The translations under genes were made by a program, and so were the position numbers. A DNA stretch of 64,000 bases from Tamarix chinensis (lineage: Eukaryota > Streptophyta > Magnoliopsida > Caryophyllales > Tamaricaceae), in NCBI GenBank assembly GCA_030549775.1, contig CM060174.1:4710391-4774390 (forward strand). Direction: 5' to 3'. A model generated the notes under the pieces. That model saw only the letters and a list, made by a program, of their open reading frames with translations, was not told the origin of the DNA and searched no databases. Shown piece after piece: positions 59,656 to 64,000 of this stretch (positions are counted from its first letter, which is position 1; every line of letters begins with the position of its first letter).

Positions 59656-60057
59656 ATGGACGTTGGCGCTCATGAATCAAGATCCAAGGCAAGTGGTACC
59701 GAAGCAACAAACAAGGCATCAACGAGAGAAGGGCGGAAGAGGAAGATGGCCGGCGGGTTGAAGGAGGTGGCGGGAGATCAGAAGTCGACGTCCTCAGGAT
59801 CAGCGGCGGCGGCGACGGAGGGTCGGAGGGTCACACCGAGACACGATCCATACTTGCCGTGGCCTGTAGACGGATCGGTAGTGGACGAGCAAATGTCATG
59901 GGGATCGCTGTGGATTCCTTGTTGGGATGTTGATTTCTTAGGGGAGGATTATCACCGCGCCCTCTTTGATGACGACGTTTTGTACGATGATATTTGGAAT
60001 TTGAGGAGCATCAATAAAATTCCTAGATCGTTAGAAGGACGGAGGGAAAGTTCCTAA
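59656..60057 (+). CDS. Small acidic-tailed protein of unknown function, 133 aa
   Basis: ATG in good context ('agctatggac') and 133 codons to TAA, with balanced codon use unlike the repeats around it. Residues 1-60 are polar and low-complexity, with a basic RKRK at 27-30 (possible nuclear signal) and a Ser/Ala stretch at 44-54. Residues 61-116 look like a conserved block: 'PRHDPYLPWPVDG', 'MSWGSLWIPCWDVDFLGEDY' and 'LFDDDVLYDDIWNL', rich in Trp, Tyr and Asp. No signal peptide or membrane segment. I do not recognise the family. It lies downstream of CCGAC and CACGTG motifs and may be a stress-related gene. It could also be one exon of a longer gene; no obvious splice site forces this. Confidence 0.65.
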   Translation: MDVGAHESRSKASGTEATNKASTREGRKRKMAGGLKEVAGDQKSTSSGSAAAATEGRRVTPRHDPYLPWPVDGSVVDEQMSWGSLWIPCWDVDFLGEDYHRALFDDDVLYDDIWNLRSINKIPRSLEGRRESS

Positions 60058-60235
60058 ACTTGTATTTGTTTGTTCCTCTTAAGTTAGCTAACGTACGTAT
60101 CATTCAGTCTCAGCTCAAAGACCCTTTTTTTTTCCCCCCTTTTCTTTTTTCTTTATGTCACCTCTATATTCCTATGTAGGCATCGTTTATAATTTACTAT
60201 GTTGCATGACGATGCACGTGCATCAATAGTAGGGG

Positions 60236-60312
60236 ATATGCCACGAGCGTTTAGATATAGTCGGCTTTGTACCGCATTGTTATCGGCCCCGGTTCGAATC
60301 CCGGCTATGCCA
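60236..60312 (+). other. tRNA-like segment (tRNA pseudogene or SINE head)
   Basis: 'GGTTCGAATCC' at 60,291 is a perfect Pol III box B with a T-arm (CCCGG / TTCGAAT / CCCGG, four of five pairs). 'gatatagtcggc' about 36 bp upstream resembles box A. The end 'tatgcca' has only a poor partner at the 5' side, so no intact acceptor stem forms. A T-run follows at 60,510. Fits a decayed tRNA or the head of a tRNA-derived SINE; not a functional tRNA. Confidence 0.42.
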
Positions 60313-60319
60313 AGGACTT

Positions 60320-61944
60320 TAGCCTTCCTCTGTCTGTACAAATCAAAAGCAATGGTCAACGGGTGCAAAGCTTACCCGAGGGGTTGGAGCTATATATGTT
60401 CATGTAGCGTCGTATTCCATGACCGGAAAATATATGAATCTTAAGTATAAGGTTCGGTCTTGAAATCAGCCGTCAATAAGTCGAATACAAAGGTTATAGA
60501 TTAATTTGGTTTTTTTTTTAGAAAAAAAAAATCAGAACATATAATTATTTTTAATAAATAACTCTAAACATAAATAATCACTCAGCGTTTCCCCCTCCCC
60601 CCCCCCCGGGCGCCCATCTAATTTCCACTCACGGTCATGGATATGTGAATTCCGACCGATCCTTCGAACTTATATAGTGATTGACTTTTCTTCGTCTTCC
60701 GATTCCTAAAATTTGGTGGCCGAGAAACACTACCCTTCGCATACGGCGCGAGCTTTTAAATTGGGCCGCCGACGTGGGTCAACGGTTTTTGTTTGTGGTT
60801 GGCTAGAGTGCTATGTTTGGTGAAGTTGGTTCGTCAAGAGCGAATATTGGATGGACGAGCGACGTTGGCTACCACATCATTATTTCACATGCGAGGGATT
60901 GGTTCTATCCATGTTGGATATTTGACCGAGCATCGATCGACTGCCCGATGAGGACCACATTTTTGAAAGACAGGAAAGCGTGCCAATACATGTAGGTTCG
61001 ACCGAGACACCATTTAACAGTGAGATTATTTGTCGATTACTAATTATTTATTTCATCGAATGTGATACATCTTCTTTTTTTTAAAAAAAAAAAAAGGTTC
61101 TTTTAAAAATGCCATTGTTTTATCATATTTTTCATTAACGTATTTCTTAGAAAAATAATAACATAGAATTTAAAAATAAAAAAGACACACACACACACGT
61201 ATGTAGTTTTCTTTAATTTTACTTTGGCACATTATTTTCTTGTACCTATTTTTCTTTTCCCTCTAATCTTAATTGACAATAAATGAAATAGTCCTTTATT
61301 CTTTTTTCAGAACATCAAAACCTTTTCGGCAGCCCATTAATTTCTTTCTCGCGAGGGGTCGGTCCATTACGTTTAAGGTATAAAAAATATTTGTTATATA
61401 TTTTTTCTATTTTAATATTGGACAAATAAAGTTAATTACAACTTCACTTCATTATATTTATTTTTTCACTATTTAGGATACACATACTATTTTCTTTTAC
61501 AAATTAGATTAATTTTTAAATTCAACTTTTCTATTATATTCCTTTTATTGTAACCAACTTAGTTTTATTATACCCCTCTCTGAAATATTCCACATCATAT
61601 TCACATAAAAACATAAGTATATTATCAACATATAAAATTACCTTCAATTTTTTTTTAAATAAGTTAATATTAGATCAACTCGCATACTAATACATTTTCG
61701 ATATCTACTCATCATAGCCTATAAATACTAGATACTATATTCCCCATCTTTATTCTTCTCAAGAGATACTATATACTACAAATTCATTAAATATATTCTA
61801 TACTACATGCCGTTAAAGATGCTATATATATGATATATGTTGTTTGTTAAAGAAAGTATATCTTATATACTCTATACAGTATACAACACACTCATAAACG
61901 ATACCATATATGCAATACTCATATATAAAAACCTATTTTATTAA
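60320..61944. other. Intergenic sequence, mostly AT-rich
   Basis: Contains a C-run at about 60,591-60,607 and moderately GC-rich sequence at 60,640-61,010 with a 60-codon frame (60,813-60,995) that I cannot support as a gene. From 61,020 it is AT-rich with homopolymers and a short CA run near 61,190. Confidence 0.45.
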
Positions 61945-61983
61945 AGAGAGAGAGAGAGTGTGTGTGTGTGTGTGTGTGTGTGT
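61945..61983 (+). repeat. (GA)n(GT)n compound microsatellite
   Basis: About seven GA units directly followed by about thirteen GT units. Confidence 0.95.
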
Positions 61984-64000
61984 TGAAATAAACCAGTCGA
62001 GTGGTAAGGCAAAATTGATCCACCTATTTTCTTGTACTTTATTTTTCTTTGGTTTAGCATAACCAATCAACTAGAAGGTCAACCCAATCAACTGCTTACA
62101 TCGAAATTTTCACTTCGCATCCATTTTGATTTTAAAATTTGATTTAATGATAGTGAAACTTTATAGTTTTGATAACTTTAGATCAAGCATACCTTTTAGG
62201 GATTGTAGGAATTTTTTCTTAATTTTTAGGATATTAGTACAATTAATTACTAAGATTTATCCTGTTTTTTGTTGTTGTTGTTGTTGTCAAAAAATCCTAC
62301 CTACAATCCTTCATGTCAATTGATCTCTCATTTTCTCTCCTCCTCTATCTCCCCTTTGATTTTGACACTATCCTACATTATACTTGCACTCTGCCTCCCT
62401 CACCTAATCGTACATTGAGCATTCCATTTTTTCAATCAAGTGTGTGACAAGCTAACTCACCTTCCCTTCCCTACTATCCTTATTCTTGACCATCACAACA
62501 TAATGAATCATTTTTTTTCTAACTAATTAGCTTCTCTACTATCCTCGCGTCTTTAGACTTTAATTTACTGAAAAATTCCTAAGTATTGAAGAGTTCTCAT
62601 TATCTTTTTCCCTCTTGTGATCGAATTGGCTCATATTATTCTCTTCCATATTTATTACTCATCTTGACTTCTACTATATATATTACATTTCCTTACTAAT
62701 TACCTTAAGTAGCGCGATAAGTGCATTTTATGTCCTATTTTTTGGTGTTAATCCTCTTACTTCACATTGTTTTTTCCTTTCAAAATGTTAATTTAATATG
62801 TCTTAAACCTTGGCATTCATTTGGGAGCAATCATAAAGAAAATGAGCAAAAATGAGGTGTTTTGGAGAGTTTTACAATCAAGAAGGTCAATTGAATCACT
62901 CACATGAAATAACAAACACATCCTATGGTATTTAAAACATAACCTTTTCATCTAAGCTTCAATTGAGGTGATTCAAGTGGAGTTGGAAATATAAGAGAAA
63001 AAGATATAACTTTTATACTCTACCTTTTTTTTTAATCTCACCACATCATGGTCAAAATACATGCGTAAGTCAAACATTTTCAATTAGAACACGATAATTG
63101 ACCATGCGAGAATACTATAAAACACCCAACCAATTGACTAGTTGGCATAAGTGATGCATAATTTGCTAAACAAATGTTTCAAGCTATAGAAATGGTGGCG
63201 ACTAGGGACATATTATCACCAAATCTAAAAGAGAAGGTTTGGAAAGGATGATGGTAAGTTGGTCTTCAAGGACTCTTGAAGATAAACTTCTCATAAACAC
63301 CACTCTAGGTTATAGCAACTAGAGATAAAGTTTGGGAGACTTGATCTCACAATACAACGTCACTATTCACCCAAGTATTGTGGTATGTGTTAACAATATT
63401 ATGTAGCCAAAATAATATGTCCTTACACTTGGCACCATACTTATAAGGAGTGTATGGATTCTCAAAAGACAATTGTAGCCCTTTCAATATTGATTTAGTT
63501 AATTCCTAACCAACTAGTTGTCTTATAGAACTACTAGTATAGTTGAAATGTAACTAAAATACAATTATGGTGTTTGGGGAGGGGATTTCAAAAAATTTTA
63601 CAAGGCCTAGATGGCCTTCCCAATGCCTTAATATTGAATTGGGAGGTTTACAAGTTAAGTGGATGATTAAGTAATTACATTTAGAGAAAGATTAGAAACA
63701 AACTTCAGTTATGCCAAGCTAAATATGGAAATACTTGCTATAAAATATGTCGATAGAAGTGGGTGATATATGGCTTGATTAATCCTTAAATTAAGCTCAA
63801 TTTAAGGTCTTGAAAAATGCCATTCATTTGCTCTCAGTATCCTTCTAGCCCTCTTGATTATTTTTTATAAAAAATGTGTGTCTTGGATGGCTTGCATGGA
63901 TGGCGGAGACATGTGCATGGTTGGTTGGAGGAGCCATATTAGAGTCATGTTGGAGCAGGTCTGGGTAGGGAAAATGGATGGCTTGCATGACTAGGTAAGC
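61984..64000. other. Unassigned AT-rich sequence, probably old retroelement debris
   Basis: Phrases such as 'ccaatcaactagaaggtcaa' (62,065), 'ccaattgactagttgg' (63,128) and 'ccaactagttgtc' (63,508) echo 'ccagtcaactagttctacta' in unit A (48,229). 'cgataagtgcattttatgtc' at 62,716 looks like the start of an LTR, but no partner lies in the window. No frames of interest. Confidence 0.35.

Noticed and set aside
60236..60312. Functional tRNA gene
   Set aside because: Box B is perfect but the acceptor stem does not pair and the anticodon arm is not formed.
60813..60995. 60-codon plus frame as a gene
   Set aside because: Too short, no family recognised, and no neighbouring exon or promoter evidence beyond a single ACGT motif.

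Overview
The window reads as intergenic DNA from a large, repeat-rich plant nuclear genome. It is strongly AT-rich, has no bacterial gene spacing, and is dominated by plant transposable-element classes: Ty1/copia, a giant-LTR family, CACTA, hAT-type MITEs, an L1-type LINE and a 5S-bearing TRIM. Monocot or dicot cannot be decided. Only one plausible host gene is seen, a small protein at 59,656-60,057. Most long open frames elsewhere are low-complexity readings through pyrimidine tracts or tandem arrays.

Layout. 1-8,707: old, minus-oriented remnants of the giant-LTR family, AT-rich spacer, and a Cassandra-like TRIM at 4,778-5,662. 8,708-39,955: one decayed Ty1/copia element. Its LTRs lie 30 kb apart because its body was cut into five coding pieces by later insertions. 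These are a sequence of unknown origin in gag; giant LTR E1 (11,756-17,514, 5' truncated, carrying two hAT MITEs); giant LTR E2 (17,658-22,342, TSD GATTA); and a minus-oriented degenerate copy E5 that was itself split by giant LTR E4 (25,029-35,434). E4 in turn carries a 5.1-kb CACTA element (26,567-31,680, TSD CAC). The nesting is therefore up to four levels deep: copia > E5 > E4 > CACTA.

41,250-58,690: a low-copy sequence in three tandem units (A, B, C). Unit A was later hit by an L1-type LINE (42,348-47,408) and by solo giant LTR E3 (49,967-54,608, TSD AATTT). Units B and C keep related unoccupied sites, which fix the insertion boundaries and their order in time. 58,691-60,060: a sharp change to more complex sequence, with CCGAC and CACGTG motifs, a TATA box and the small host gene. 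60,060-64,000: a tRNA-like segment, microsatellites and unassigned AT-rich sequence.

The most interesting structure is the giant-LTR family. Four forward copies share TGT...ACA ends, 5-bp target duplications where both ends survive, a 1.1-1.4 kb pyrimidine-rich block, a central tandem array, a cluster of CCACCGGCTATAATAGTGG repeats and a conserved hairpin about 145 bp from the 3' end. None shows an internal domain, so they look like solo LTRs of about 4.6-5.3 kb. No protein-coding novel system was found.
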